From assembly GCA_034401135.1 (NCBI GenBank), contig JAWZSP010000007.1, forward strand, positions 186,001 to 250,000: a stretch of 64,000 bases of DNA. Direction: 5' to 3'. Shown here in pieces: positions 47,801-58,613 of this stretch (positions within the stretch are counted from its first letter, which is position 1; each line of letters starts with the position of its first letter). The position numbers were made by a program, and so were the translations under genes. The notes below the pieces were generated by a model. That model had not been told where the DNA came from. It ran no database searches and saw only the letters and a list, made by a program, of their open reading frames with translations. This stretch comes from Volutella citrinella. Its lineage: Eukaryota; Ascomycota; Sordariomycetes; Hypocreales; Nectriaceae.

Positions 47801-48100
47801 ATCACGCGCATCGAGGAGATGCATCCCTTCCCGTGGACCGAGGTCAAGGCCAACCTCGACCTATACCCCAACGCGCGCACCGTCGTGTGGGCGCAGGAGG
47901 AGCACTACAACGGCGGGGCCTGGCACTACATGCGCGATCGGCTCGAGACGGTTCTTCGGGAGACGGAGCATCACGCCCAACGTCGGCCATTGTATGCTGG
48001 TCGTGCGCCGAGTGCTAGTCCTGCGGCTGGCATCAAGAGCCTCCACTCGGCCGAGGAGACGCAGCTGGTCAAGGATGCGTTTAGTGTGAAGGAAGAGTAG
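44826..48100 (+). CDS. kgd1: 2-oxoglutarate dehydrogenase E1 component, probable paralogue
   Basis: Exons 44826-45059, 45120-47511 and 47577-48100 give 1049 residues, the normal fungal length. An Arg/Ser/Ala-rich mitochondrial presequence precedes the conserved DSFLQGSAASYIDEMYTSWK start. The thiamine-diphosphate core is present: CHRGRLTML, GDVKYHLGH, ANPSHLEAVDP, LHGDAAIAGQGVVYE, VVNNQVGFTTD, GTFSQRHAVLHDQ, IIDNFIAAGETKWL, LPHGYDGQGAEHSSAR, KPLVIFFSKSLLRHP and QEEHYNGGAWHYM. The usual MPHRGR reads SCHRGR here, a small departure. The enzyme decarboxylates 2-oxoglutarate and passes succinyl groups to E2. An intact core argues for activity; location beside E2 in an accessory-looking region argues for a second, specialised copy. 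Confidence 0.94.
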
Positions 48101-49218
48101 ATGAGTATAAAAGGGGGTGTATGCTGTAAATTGATGCGACTCTTGCGAGCTATCTCAGACACTTGAATCCTGAGCATTTGAACATTATGCTCATTTTCCA
48201 TCATATTCACCATCCGATTGCCAGCTGTTTGCGTAAGCATGACATGTAACCAAGAGATGAACAATCATCCACTGATGGAGCTGTTCTCTATTGGGGTCAC
48301 GATGTGCCTGCGAGATTGTCAAACCCGCTCCCCCCTCCTCTTCGTCTGAACTCCGCAATTTGCCTCCTGCTCCAAATTGTGGGTCCTCTGGGCCTCGGAT
48401 ATTTCTGCCGATCATGCTAGTCATGCCTCGACTTCGGATGCCGGATCCCGAGACTGGCGAGCGCCCACGACACCCTCGCGCTCTTTTACCGGCCGGGTGG
48501 GCTCGTCCGTGCGAGGAGAAGTCAAGTTTAGAGCAAACGCTTACGTGGAGCTTTTACTTTCTCGATTACTTGACTGGAAACGAAGCAACAGTTGTCATGA
48601 ACATCGAGTTGACGGCAGACCAGAAGCATAGACGCATCCCGTCAATGCTATCAGATTCTTCAACGTCGAAGCAGCACTGCAACATCAGATCCCTTTAACA
48701 ATGCCATCCGAGAGCTGCCCTTTGCTCAAGGCATGATTTAAAAAAAAAAAGGCCAGACGAGATCGTCATGGTAACCCCATTCATTACCCTACACATCCAA
48801 CAAGATCGAGATCAAGACGAATCTCTCCAGTCACACCAGCGACAAACGAGTCGCCCTTTATAATGACCGAGATGTCTCCCAGTTGCCATTTCTGTGCCTG
48901 GCCATTGGTCCTTTCTGTCGCGTGCCAGCCATCCACGCTTTAAGTTCGTTAGTCTTCTCATGATGCAGACCTCATCTCACATAACCGATACCCCACACCC
49001 TCCCCTGGCTCGCTCTGCGCTAGGACTCCAGACGATGCGGGGTTCCCCGTCCCCAAACTCACCGTTTGCAACCTCCCTGCACGCCTTCCCTCACCGTGTG
49101 GCGCCAGCACTGCTCAATTGCCTGCCAACAACCCACCGCCGTGAGCTCTAGCAGCATGCGATGACGCGGTCGAATCCCAATGCATGATCCGTGACACCAC
49201 ATCGTCGCCTAAGCAGCC
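48101..49218. other. intergenic region
   Basis: 1.1 kb without a supported gene, containing an A-tract of ten at about 48739-48750. The right end is the promoter of the transcription factor gene at 49219. Confidence 0.45.
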
Positions 49219-51869
49219 ATGGAGGAGGACCCGGCCACCGCCTCGCGCACCGCCAAGGCCTGCCAGATCTGCCGCGACAAAAAGGTCAAGTGCTCCGGCG
49301 TCCATCCGTGCGATTACTGCACCAAGCGCAATCTCGAGTGCACATTCTCGCAGCGGTCGAAGCGGAAGCTCTTCCCAGTGTCGTACGTAGTAGTCCCGGC
49401 CTTTCCGGTTCCGACTTTCTGACCGGAGTGGCAGCCATGTGTTGGAACTTGAGCAGAAGATAGCCCGTCTGGAGAGAAAGCAAGGTGCGCATCTTGTCAT
49501 CACTGCCCAAGACTGAAAAGAAACTGACTCGTAGCCTGTTTCGCAGATGGAGATGGCCTCGAAGGCTCTTCAGTGAATCCCCAGAGCCCGGCGCAGGGCG
49601 TCTTGGAACCATCTACCACTCCCCCGATTACGAGCGTTGCCCACGATGTTCAACGCACCCCCAGCGACCGCCCAGAAACAAGGCTCCGTAGTCCAATACC
49701 CGAAGGACACCTCAGCAACGAGCCCGAGATTGGCTCGGTTCAAAGCCACGGGAGCAAGCAGCCCGATGGCACCACGCCGAATACGAGAGGTACACTGATT
49801 CAACAATTTGACTTGCTCAAAACAACTCTCTGATATTGTGTAGCACTTGCGCCAGGGGCATCGTTATCTTCGAGCGAGACCTTTGGGTCCGAGCTGAAGA
49901 ATCTGCTCATTGCTCGTTCACGTCCAGATTATTGCCCAGCCTCGAGCCACGGAGGAGACACATCGGTCTCCATCCTGGCCTCCCCCGGAAGAGCGAGCAC
50001 CAGCAATCTCAAGTACTGGCCGGCAGAAGAGGAGGCCCACGCCATGCTCGATATTGTGGTGCTAAACGTTGGGATATCTCAGCAGCTTTTCGACGCCAGA
50101 GTCTTCTCCGACAGACTATCAGCCCTGTATGACACCGACGCAACCGACGCTGCCGTTCCCGAGATTTGGATTGCGCAGTGTCTCCTTGTCTTCGCCATTG
50201 GCCGGCTGCTCCAGGCTCATTGGGACGACACGTCCGAAGTACCAGGACAGGAATTCTTCAACGAGGCGGTAACCCGACTCCCTGCAGTCAGTAGGTTGCA
50301 GGCAAATGGGATACTGGGCATTGAGCTTATGGGTCTCTGCGCTCTGTATCTCCAAGTGGCAGATAGAAAGGACGAGGCATACGTATACGTGAGACATGTC
50401 TTCATCTATTGCCGCTGGCTTGCCGTGTCTCCATGCTGACCCTTAATCTTCAAGGCCAGCCTTGCCCTCCGCCTGGCCATCCATGCAGGCCTTCACAGGG
50501 CTTCACCAAACCGCAAGCTCCAGCGCTCAGACGCCGTGCACAGGAACAGGCTATGGTGGTCTCTCTACATGCAAGAGCGGTAGGTGGATGGTTGGAGGGC
50601 ACTGAGAGAGGGAGAAGCTGATAATGTCTTTCAGGAGGTTGGCTGCCGCTGGCGGGTGTCCCATGGCCATCGCCGACGCCGTCATCACAACATGCCGACC
50701 CTCTGACCACGTAGCATACCCGTCAGCCAGTGCCATCAATGTAAATATCGCGCTGGCGCAAATCACGGGGCGAATAACCGCGAGTGAGTTGGCTGTAGTG
50801 TCCGGGTAGGGCCAGAGTTGACGTCCTAACAGCAATCTACTCCCACGGAAACGACGACGAGATTTCATTCATCCGGGGGGTCCAAGACATTTTGCACTCG
50901 CTGCACAAGGTCGAGACGTCAATGCCCGCAGACCTCTCTGGGGGCCTGCATCCTTTCGATCTGCTATTGCACGAGTCGCCCCTCTCCAGCTCCGAGATGG
51001 CACTGGTCAGGACGAGCGCATCCCTTTACCTAACGACACACCAGGTAAGACAAGTCCGGCACAGCCCAATAATGCCGCTGACTATTGTGACATCAAAGAC
51101 TGTCATCTATGCCGTGCGGCCAATCCTGCTGTACATGGCGCGCAACAGCTGCGGCGACCAGAGCGACACGTACCAGTCCATGAGTCCAACGCTACGCCGC
51201 CTGGCAGACATCTGCGTCGAAGCGGCTCGCAAGAGCCTCGTGATCCTACAAGGACTGCGACAGAGGGAGATGATAGGTCAGTGCAGTATGGGGAGTTGAC
51301 CGATGCTGCGTCACGCGACTGACACTGTCTGTACTTATCCAGCCAAACACGCATTCCTCGACCTCGACTGCATCTTCTCGGCCGGCTTCGTCTTCGTCCT
51401 CGCCGTCGCCATCAACCCGTCCCGACGGCCCGCGTACGACGGCATCGAGAGCGCGCGCAGCATTCTCAAGTACCTAGCCAACTTGGGGAACCGGGCTGCC
51501 GCTCGGAGGCTCGGCGAGATTGAGCAGATGTGCTCCTGTCTGGCCGTGCAGACGGACACGCCCAACACGGTGGTGCAGCCCGAGGTGCTTATGCAGCCGT
51601 TTTCCTTTGAAGCGGCGACGGCTCAGCCCGCGGAGGGTAGACCGGTCGGTGCCAACGGGTCAGGCGATGTGAGAGCGTCGACGCTGGCGTTGAATGGCAG
51701 AGACGCGGAGACGGCGAGGGAGACTGCCTTGGGCGGCGAGGCGGATCTGGCCAATATTGTCCTGGAGGGCGAGGACGATCTGTACTGGATGTATCACAAT
51801 CCTACAATGTCCTTGACTGGCGTTGAGTCGGTCGATTGGGAGACTCTGGAGACGCATCTAGCTGCGTAG
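49219..51869 (+). CDS. Zn2Cys6 transcription factor with fungal-specific regulatory domain (nine exons)
   Basis: Exons 49219-49382, 49435-49484, 49535-49789, 49844-50388, 50455-50579, 50635-50783, 50833-51044, 51099-51276 and 51343-51869 join into 734 residues with no frame break. The zinc cluster CQICRDKKVKCSGVHPCDYCTKRNLEC near residues 15-42 is followed by a short basic linker and a coiled-coil-like HVLELEQKIARLERKQ. The middle homology region has LALRLAIHAGLHR and DAVHRNRLWWSLYMQERRLAAAGG. The C-terminus is acidic and ends near DLYWMYHNPT, as activation regions do. It lies 318 bases upstream of an exporter gene on the same strand and near an oxidase/methyltransferase group, so it may be one of two pathway regulators (inference). 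Confidence 0.88.
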
Positions 51870-52186
51870 CCAGGGCCCGTGGCCACTCTGACACGATTAT
51901 TATACCCGCGAGGCCCATCGGCTCCGACGCTCGGGTTCGGGTTCGCATGCGAGTCAACATCCGAACACCACCCACCCCTTGCGAATGGATCAAAGATGGC
52001 TGCACCGTCGATCGTGGATGCGGCGCTAATTTCCCCTCAACGGACCCTGTCCGCTTCTTTAAATACCCATTGACGTGTCTCTTGTCAGATTGTCCCGTTG
52101 CACCTTTGCGTTCCAGCTTTCGCTTCTCCCTCAACAACGCCTATCCTGTCTACGAGACCACGACTCGTAGCTGCGCTGCTGACGAA
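51870..52186. promoter_or_regulatory. short spacer / promoter of the DHA1 transporter gene
   Basis: 317 bases between two genes on the same strand. The transporter frame is open through it, but the composition changes at the Met at 52187. A TTTAAATA TATA-like element lies at about 52059-52066. Confidence 0.45.
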
Positions 52187-53815
52187 ATGAAGACCACGGC
52201 AGCAGACGTGGAGCTGGGCCATATCACTACTCAAGATGCCGACGCCCAGACGAAAGTGAGCAGCGAGGGTCTCGACACGGACGCGACAACAGACTCTGCC
52301 ACGACCAAGACCCCCCCTCGGCACGGGCTGTCTGCAAGCGATGCCTCAGACGCTGTTCTCCAACCCGCAGATGGAGGAAATGGCGACCAAAAAGGCGAAG
52401 ACGCCGCTGTCGACCCCAATATTGTGTGGTGGGACGGCGACGACGACCTAGAGAATCCCTACAACTGGCCCAACTGGAAGAAGTACCTCAACTGCGGCCT
52501 CATCAGCGCCCTCACTTTCGTCACGCCGCTCGCTTCGTCCATGTTTGCCCCAGGCGTCCCCGAGCTCATGCTGGACTTCAAGGTGGCCAACCAAGAGCTC
52601 GGCTCCTTCGTCGTGTCCGTCTACGTGCTCGGCTTCGCCTTTGGGCCCATGCTCATGGCGCCCCTCTCAGAGCTCTACGGCCGCGTCGTCATATACCACA
52701 CCTGCAGCATTCTCTTCGTCTGCTTCACCGTCGGCTGCGCGCTGGCACCCAACCTGGGCGCCCTCATCGCCTTCCGCTTCCTGGCTGGCTCCTTTGGCGC
52801 CGCCCCAATGACAAACGGCGGCGGCAGCATCTCCGACATGATTCCCCAGGAGAAGAGGGCGATTGCCATGTCGGCCTTTAGCATTGGGCCGCTGATTGGG
52901 CCGATCCTGGGACCCGTGGTTGGTGGTGTCTTGGCGGACAAGATGGGATGGCGATGGGTGTTTTGGGTCTTGACCATTGTCAGCGGCAGCTTGACGATTG
53001 CCATGGTTGCATTGATGCGCGAGACCTACGCTCCCGTTATACTCAAGCGAAAGACGAAGCGCCTCATCAAGGAAACAGGCAACACCAAGTTGCGGTCGAA
53101 GCTCGAGTCTCCCCTGTCCCACGTTGAGCTCCTCAAGCGCGCAGTCGTACGGCCCATGAAGCTCCTCGTCTTCTCGCCCATATGCACAGTCTTTGCCTTT
53201 TACATGATGATTGTGTACGGCTACCTCTACCTCCTCATGACGTCGGTGCCCTTTATCTTCCAGGCCATCTATCGCTTCAGCGCGAGCACCGTCGGCCTCG
53301 TGTACCTGGGACTCGGCGTCGGATCGTTTGTCGGGCTCTTCTGGTTCTCGTACGATACGGGCAAGCAGATCAAGGCGGCCAAGGAGAAGCAGCATGAAGT
53401 TGGCGATGTCAAGCCCGAGGTGCGACTGAACCTCTTGCCAGCCGGGGCCCTGCTGTTGCCCATTGGATTCTTCATCTACGGCTGGACGACCGACTTCAAG
53501 ACACACTGGATGGGCCCCATCATGGGACTGGTCATTGTCGGAACAGGAAACCTCCTGTGTTTCATGGCAGTCAGTATGTACCTGGTGGACGCCTTCTCCC
53601 CGTACTCAGCCTCTGCCCTGGCCGCCAACACCGTCATCCGCTCGATTGCTGGGGCCGTGCTGCCCATGTGCGCCCTCGACATGTATGACGCGCTGGGCAT
53701 GGGCTGGGGGAACTCGCTGCTTGCCTTCATTGCCCTGGCTTGTCTGCCCATTCCGATTCTGATCCAGAGATACGGAGAGCGGCTGCGAAGCAAGTTTAAC
53801 AACGACAGACTATAG
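52187..53815 (+). CDS. MFS multidrug/polyamine-type exporter (DHA1 family)
   Basis: A single-exon gene of 542 residues. About 95 acidic, Thr/Asp-rich residues precede the signature ENPYNWPNWKKYLN, which marks the fungal DHA1 drug/polyamine branch. The membrane part shows SVYVLGFAFGPMLMAPLSELYGR (motif A region), RFLAGSFGAAPMTNGGGSISDM, and the antiporter-type SIGPLIGPILGPVVGGVLADKMGWRW (motif C region), then six more helices ending PIPILIQRYGERLR. Members export toxins, fungicides, polyamines or pathway products across the plasma membrane. It sits between two Zn2Cys6 regulator genes and beside a tailoring-enzyme cluster, so product export is a natural guess (inference). Confidence 0.93.
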   Translation: MKTTAADVELGHITTQDADAQTKVSSEGLDTDATTDSATTKTPPRHGLSASDASDAVLQPADGGNGDQKGEDAAVDPNIVWWDGDDDLENPYNWPNWKKYLNCGLISALTFVTPLASSMFAPGVPELMLDFKVANQELGSFVVSVYVLGFAFGPMLMAPLSELYGRVVIYHTCSILFVCFTVGCALAPNLGALIAFRFLAGSFGAAPMTNGGGSISDMIPQEKRAIAMSAFSIGPLIGPILGPVVGGVLADKMGWRWVFWVLTIVSGSLTIAMVALMRETYAPVILKRKTKRLIKETGNTKLRSKLESPLSHVELLKRAVVRPMKLLVFSPICTVFAFYMMIVYGYLYLLMTSVPFIFQAIYRFSASTVGLVYLGLGVGSFVGLFWFSYDTGKQIKAAKEKQHEVGDVKPEVRLNLLPAGALLLPIGFFIYGWTTDFKTHWMGPIMGLVIVGTGNLLCFMAVSMYLVDAFSPYSASALAANTVIRSIAGAVLPMCALDMYDALGMGWGNSLLAFIALACLPIPILIQRYGERLRSKFNNDRL

Positions 53816-54275
53816 AGGTTGAGGCCCGACAGAACTCTCGGCTATGTGCTGAAGTAGTAGACTCCTGACTTGTTCGATTCTTCTGCCTGACATTAATTAA
53901 TCAATTACATTGGAGGAGAGAGTTGAGGTCGGTTGATCATGACCTGGCCCATGTAAAGATACTGGCTGGGTGTCAGTCAAGATCAGATCCGCTTTCTGCT
54001 GTCATGCATGTGGCGCCTCGCATTCGCTTTCTCGGATTCGCATTCCGGATTGGATCCTGTACAATAATCTCCATAGACATCAAAAGCCAATCATGTTCCC
54101 TTTTGGCACCCCGCTTAAGTCTCCACTCGCAATGGGACGCGTAGCGATCCGAACGAACCGAACCCGCCTCGTTCAAAACTCGCATTGCTCCCCCAGTGCG
54201 TGCTGAATCGCCAGTTATCCGTGAGACTGCCACAGACATCCTCATTTACCTCCGCAACCGCCCCGCTGTGACTGG
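53816..54275. other. intergenic region
   Basis: 460 bases between the transporter and the second regulator, presumably holding its promoter. Nothing specific recognised. Confidence 0.45.
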
Positions 54276-55870
54276 ATGGATGCCCAGCATCCTATTGGCA
54301 TGCAGCCGAGTAAGAGACTAGGCCATAAAAAGTCACGGAACGGGTGCCGACGATGCAAGCAGAGGAGGGTCAAGGTGAGTGGGCTTCGTTCTTCCGCCCT
54401 TGACTTCATCCCCATCGACTCACTTACTTGCCCTGATAGTGTGACGAACGCCGGCCATGTTCGAATTGCGTACGGCACGAGGCTCAATGTAGTCTAGTGG
54501 ATCTCTGTACGCCTGCGAGACCGTCGTCTCTCACTGATACATCTCATGAGTCTCATCCGCCCGTGTCGTTCAATGCTGGTGGCCACTCTGAACCCGAAAC
54601 CGCACCCGAAGCCGAGTGTCTCACCACTCCCCAACCTGTCGGTGACCAAAATACCGGAGCGGCGTCCCTGCAGACCCAAATTAGATACGATCCCGGTACG
54701 CATGTCCAACCAAAGCTCATCCATCTTCTGACCCTGGCGCCAGCCCGCGCTCCCGTAACCCCCCACGGCCAATCTCCCGATGCCTCGCAGCAAGATTTCG
54801 ATCGAGGGCCGTGTCTGTGCCAAGGACCCCCACAGACCTGGCTGCAGAGTCTTCGGCTCTTCCACTACTACAACACACACGTAGGACACGCCCTCAGCCG
54901 GGAGCCTGCGGCGGATGACCTGTGGAAGCGGGCCCTTCCCGAAGCCGCTGTGAACCATGTACGTCCAGATATATACGGCCGCCATGAAGCACACAGACTC
55001 ACCTTGATGCAGGACTTCCTCATGCATGCCCTACTCGCAGTCTCGGCGCTGCACTACGCCCATTTTAATGTCAATGAAGCCGCCGAGTATCACGTCATCT
55101 CGACGCACTACTCCACACTGGCCATTGCGAGATTCCGAGCAATGCTAAACGACATCAACGAGGAAAACTGCGACATCTTCTTCATGTTTGGGTCCCTCAT
55201 CTTCTTTCTGTCGCTCTGCAACGTCGCCAGCCATCGGGGTACTCTCACGCCCCCAGAAGTCTCCCAGTCGTTCCAACTCCTGCAGGGCATCATAACCATC
55301 ATCGAGTACAAGCCGCTCGAGCGATGGGCCGCGCTGGGCCCTCTTGCTTACATGTTTCGAAGCAAAGCAGCATCCATCGCTTCGCCCGCGGCGGCGGCGG
55401 CCTCCCCGTCCCCGAGCTTGGCGCCCGTCGCTGTCCCCCAAACGCCGTTCCAGAACCGTCTGGACAAGCTCTACCAACTGGCTCGCCAGCTCCCAAGGTC
55501 ATTGGAAGTTATTAATACGCAGTCGGCCTCCATCTTGGCCGTCGAAAACCTCCGGGTCACGTACTTTGAGTGCCATGATGCCCCGGCCAACTGCAACTGC
55601 CGTCCACATGTCTGGTCTTGGCCAGTCACCTTCTCACAAGTGTTTCTAGACATGATCAGCTCGAGTCATCCTTTTGCGCTCGTCACTTTAGTGCATTTCG
55701 CTGCCCTTGCTTGGCCTTGGGAGCACAAGGAATGGGCCAGCCAAGGATGGAGCGCCAGAATCCTCAGCATGACGGAGGCTGTCATTGATGATGAGTGGAA
55801 GGAGTGGATTGCATGGCCCAAGAAAAGTATAGAGGAGAAGATACACGTAGACTCCATGCTGGATGAATGA
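54276..55870 (+). CDS. Zn2Cys6 transcription factor (Upc2/sterol-uptake-type architecture)
   Basis: Exons 54276-54374, 54440-54958 and 55013-55870 give 491 residues. The zinc cluster is at the very N-terminus: HKKSRNGCRRCKQRRVK, completed after the first intron by CDERRPCSNC and a final Cys in HEAQC. The HKKSRNGC start is typical of the Upc2-like class. The second intron (54 nt) is a multiple of three, so the frame stays open either way, but its removal joins VNH to DFLMHALLAVSALH, the class pattern. The protein ends with an acidic tail. It is convergent with the P450 gene only 144 bases away, which makes it a likely local regulator of the downstream oxidase group (inference). Confidence 0.85.
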
Positions 55871-56014
55871 CCGCGTGAGTCTTCATTTTCACGGCCAATG
55901 GATGACTTCGCCCTCAAGGGGCCTGTAAGGCAGGGAGTTATTAAGAGGTTTGGTTAGGCTATACTTGTACTGTACGCTTCTAATGTACTGATGTACTAAA
56001 TTAATGCTCAAAAA

Positions 56015-57909
56015 CTAGAATACATGCTCCCGTCGAGTCACACGGACCGGAAAGTCCTCAATAAGCCAAATACCCTATAAAACGTTAGCGAATCTTACAA
56101 CTTGATACACGAGTGTGCTGAATTTCCACTTACGGCGTTCTGGATATGCAGTGGCCGCTCGGGACGGGCCATGGAGAAGTCGAAACGTCTCAGGAGCTGA
56201 TAGAGTTGTTAGTCTGATTCACAGCAACAAAGACTGATGCCTACCTCGACAAAAATCTTGTTCAACTCCATAAAAGCAACCGGTTTGCCAAGACACTGGT
56301 ATTTGCCAACAGAAAAGACCAGGTCAACAGTGTTGGCCATGACCTTGATTCTCTCTTCATCATCAATGAGCCATCGCTCGGGATGGAAGAGGGCGGCATC
56401 CTCGCCAAAGATTTTCTTGGAGTGGTAGATTCCGAATGGGGATTGACCGATTTGCGTTCCGCCAGGAATGTGCTTGCCGTCAATGACATCGCCCTGGGGC
56501 GGCACAACCTTGAAGAGCGGACCGGCGGCTGGCGCCTTGATTCGCAGGCCCTCTTGGATACAGGCCTGGAGATAGGGGAGTTTGCGTGCTTCGGCGTCGG
56601 TGATTGGCGAGGAGATGTTGCCGGCCTTGATGTTAGCTTCGATCTCGGCGTTTAGCTTCCGATACGCCGACGGGTTGCTCAGCAGACTGAGCATGATGAG
56701 TCGGATCGTGGTGGCCGAGGTGTCACTTCCCGCCACGACGTTGAGTAGTGACTCTCGAGATGCCTCCTCCTGGGTAAGTCCATGGCGGATAAAAGAGCCG
56801 AGCATGTCGGGCTGCTCCACGGCATTTGGACCGAATCTCTCAGCAACCTTTTGATTTGCCACACTTGGTAACCGTTAGACGTGCATTGATAGTCAAAGAC
56901 TTCATTGTAGGTTGCGATGACTTACCCAATAAAGGCACCAAACCCAATCTTGTCGCTCTCCTTGGGCAGCATACCCCGGAAGAGCCGCGAGTGCAGCAGA
57001 CTGACGAGGAAGGGGACATTGGAGATGACGAGGGTGACTGGGAAAAAGGAGCGCGTAATCTTGATAAAGTCAAAGACGTCGTCGTCCTGCTCAATGTATC
57101 CAAACGGATGGCCAAATGCTAGATCGCTGATGACGTCGAGGGTGAAGAACTGGATCTTCTGAGCGAAATCCATCTGCCGGTAGCGCTGCTCCGTGGAGAG
57201 ATACTTGGTTTCAATCAGGTCAATCAGCCGGGCAATGTGCTCGTTGATTGTCCGCTCCATTGACGGGTTTTCCTTGCCAGAGTACTGCAGATTATCATTT
57301 AGCCACGCTGCAAACCAATACTGACGGCAACACTCACACCAGCAGCCATCTTGTTGCGTAGCTTCATGTGCGCGTCGTCGTCGCGCATGGAGAAGAGGTT
57401 GTCCTTGCCGGGCTCGAACCTAAGGGCGTTGTACCCTGCGCGGCGGAGGTCAATTGCATGCACGCAACGGCGGCTCAATCAATCACTCACAGGGTCCTCT
57501 CGAGTATGGCGAGCGGATGGCCATCATGCGGCGCAGGATCTCGGGATCGTCGGTGGCCAGCTCATTGGGGCCAATGCGCACAAGCGAGCCTAACGGGTCA
57601 GCCCCATCCATCGCGCCCGCAGACGCATCAAGTTTCACTGCCGTGCTCACCGTATTGCTCGTTGGCCTGCTGGATGGCGTAGGGCTGCTCTCCCTTGAGC
57701 GATTGTCGTACCATCCACGCCTTTGACCATCCAGCCCATCGCGGCCCGGGGACGTGCGACAGACGGTACCACGTCCTCCAGGCGCTGGCCAGCCACAGGA
57801 GCGCAGCCGCAGCCACAATTGTCAACGCAATCGTGGCCGCTGGCACATCGCCGCCAAGCGCAATTGTGTCGCGCAGCAGCCGCGCCGGCTGGGCTTGGTC
57901 AGTGCTCAT
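56015..57909 (-). CDS. cytochrome P450 monooxygenase (pisatin demethylase/benzoate hydroxylase-like)
   Basis: Minus-strand exons 57651-57909, 57491-57589, 57338-57435, 56926-57284, 56245-56863, 56134-56196 and 56015-56074 give 518 residues. An N-terminal membrane helix (ATIALTIVAAAALLWLASAW) is followed by the proline hinge VPGPRWAG. The oxygen-binding I-helix reads VAGSDTSATT, ExxR is QEGLR, the PERF-like motif is FHPERW, and the heme loop is FSVGKYQCLGKP with the thiolate Cys. All core motifs are intact. Such class II enzymes sit in the endoplasmic reticulum and hydroxylate or demethylate aromatic or specialised metabolites. It is divergent from a methyltransferase gene with 704 bases between starts. 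Confidence 0.93.
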
Positions 57910-58613
57910 GTCGTCGGCTGTTGGTTGACTCGTCTCGCCTCGATTGAAGATAGACTTGGGCTTAGAATTGCGACGATTGTGGTTGGGAGGAGAAAGCGAG
58001 AAGCAGAAGCGAGCGGGGAGCCCCCAATCTGCTCCCAGCTAAAGCTAATCGAACCCAGCCCAGTCCATCTGGCCAGTCCAGCCTGTTCAGTCCAATCCAA
58101 TCCGCGGGCCGTTCCATGGCAGCACCTGGGACAGTGGGACAGTGGGTGGCTCGTTCCCTCCCAGCTCCGTCGCACCGGGCCTTCCGACCATGCCTGTTTC
58201 GTCCGGTACCCCTATCTCTGGCAGCGATAGTCAGTATCCAGCCTATAGTGCCGGCGCTAGCTCCTAAATAGGCTTAGCTTCAGCAGCGGACCGGATTATC
58301 CGGCTGGCGAATCGAGCTAACGTTTGCACCTACCCAAAAGGAGACGCGACAGAATGCCAAGGATGCCACACACGAACCAGCGGTACGTACCCTATGTTCG
58401 TGCGTGGCAAGCGTGGGTGGTGCGAGACAATATTGAAAAAGATAAAAATATACAATATGCGGGGGGTGTGTCCCGCTTTTGGTGGCCCACCGCTCCTTTG
58501 TTGATCTGAACACCACTTGACATTCCATCCGATCGATCTAACGCGCACGTCAGACCCGTTGTGACGCACCGCCTGCTAGACTGTTCGCATCTGACTTTGT
58601 ACCGCACTGTGCC
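57910..58613. promoter_or_regulatory. bidirectional promoter of the P450 and methyltransferase genes
   Basis: 704 bases between divergent start codons. CAGTCCA occurs three times at nearly regular spacing (58061-58067, 58074-58080, 58088-58094), the last followed by two overlapping CCAATCC units (CCAAT boxes). An AT-rich stretch (about 58433-58460) may serve as core promoter. Confidence 0.5.

Noticed and set aside
52667..53506. 279-codon minus-strand frame
   Set aside because: Antisense to the single-exon DHA1 transporter; rich in His/Asp/Gly as expected of reverse-complemented membrane-protein codons.
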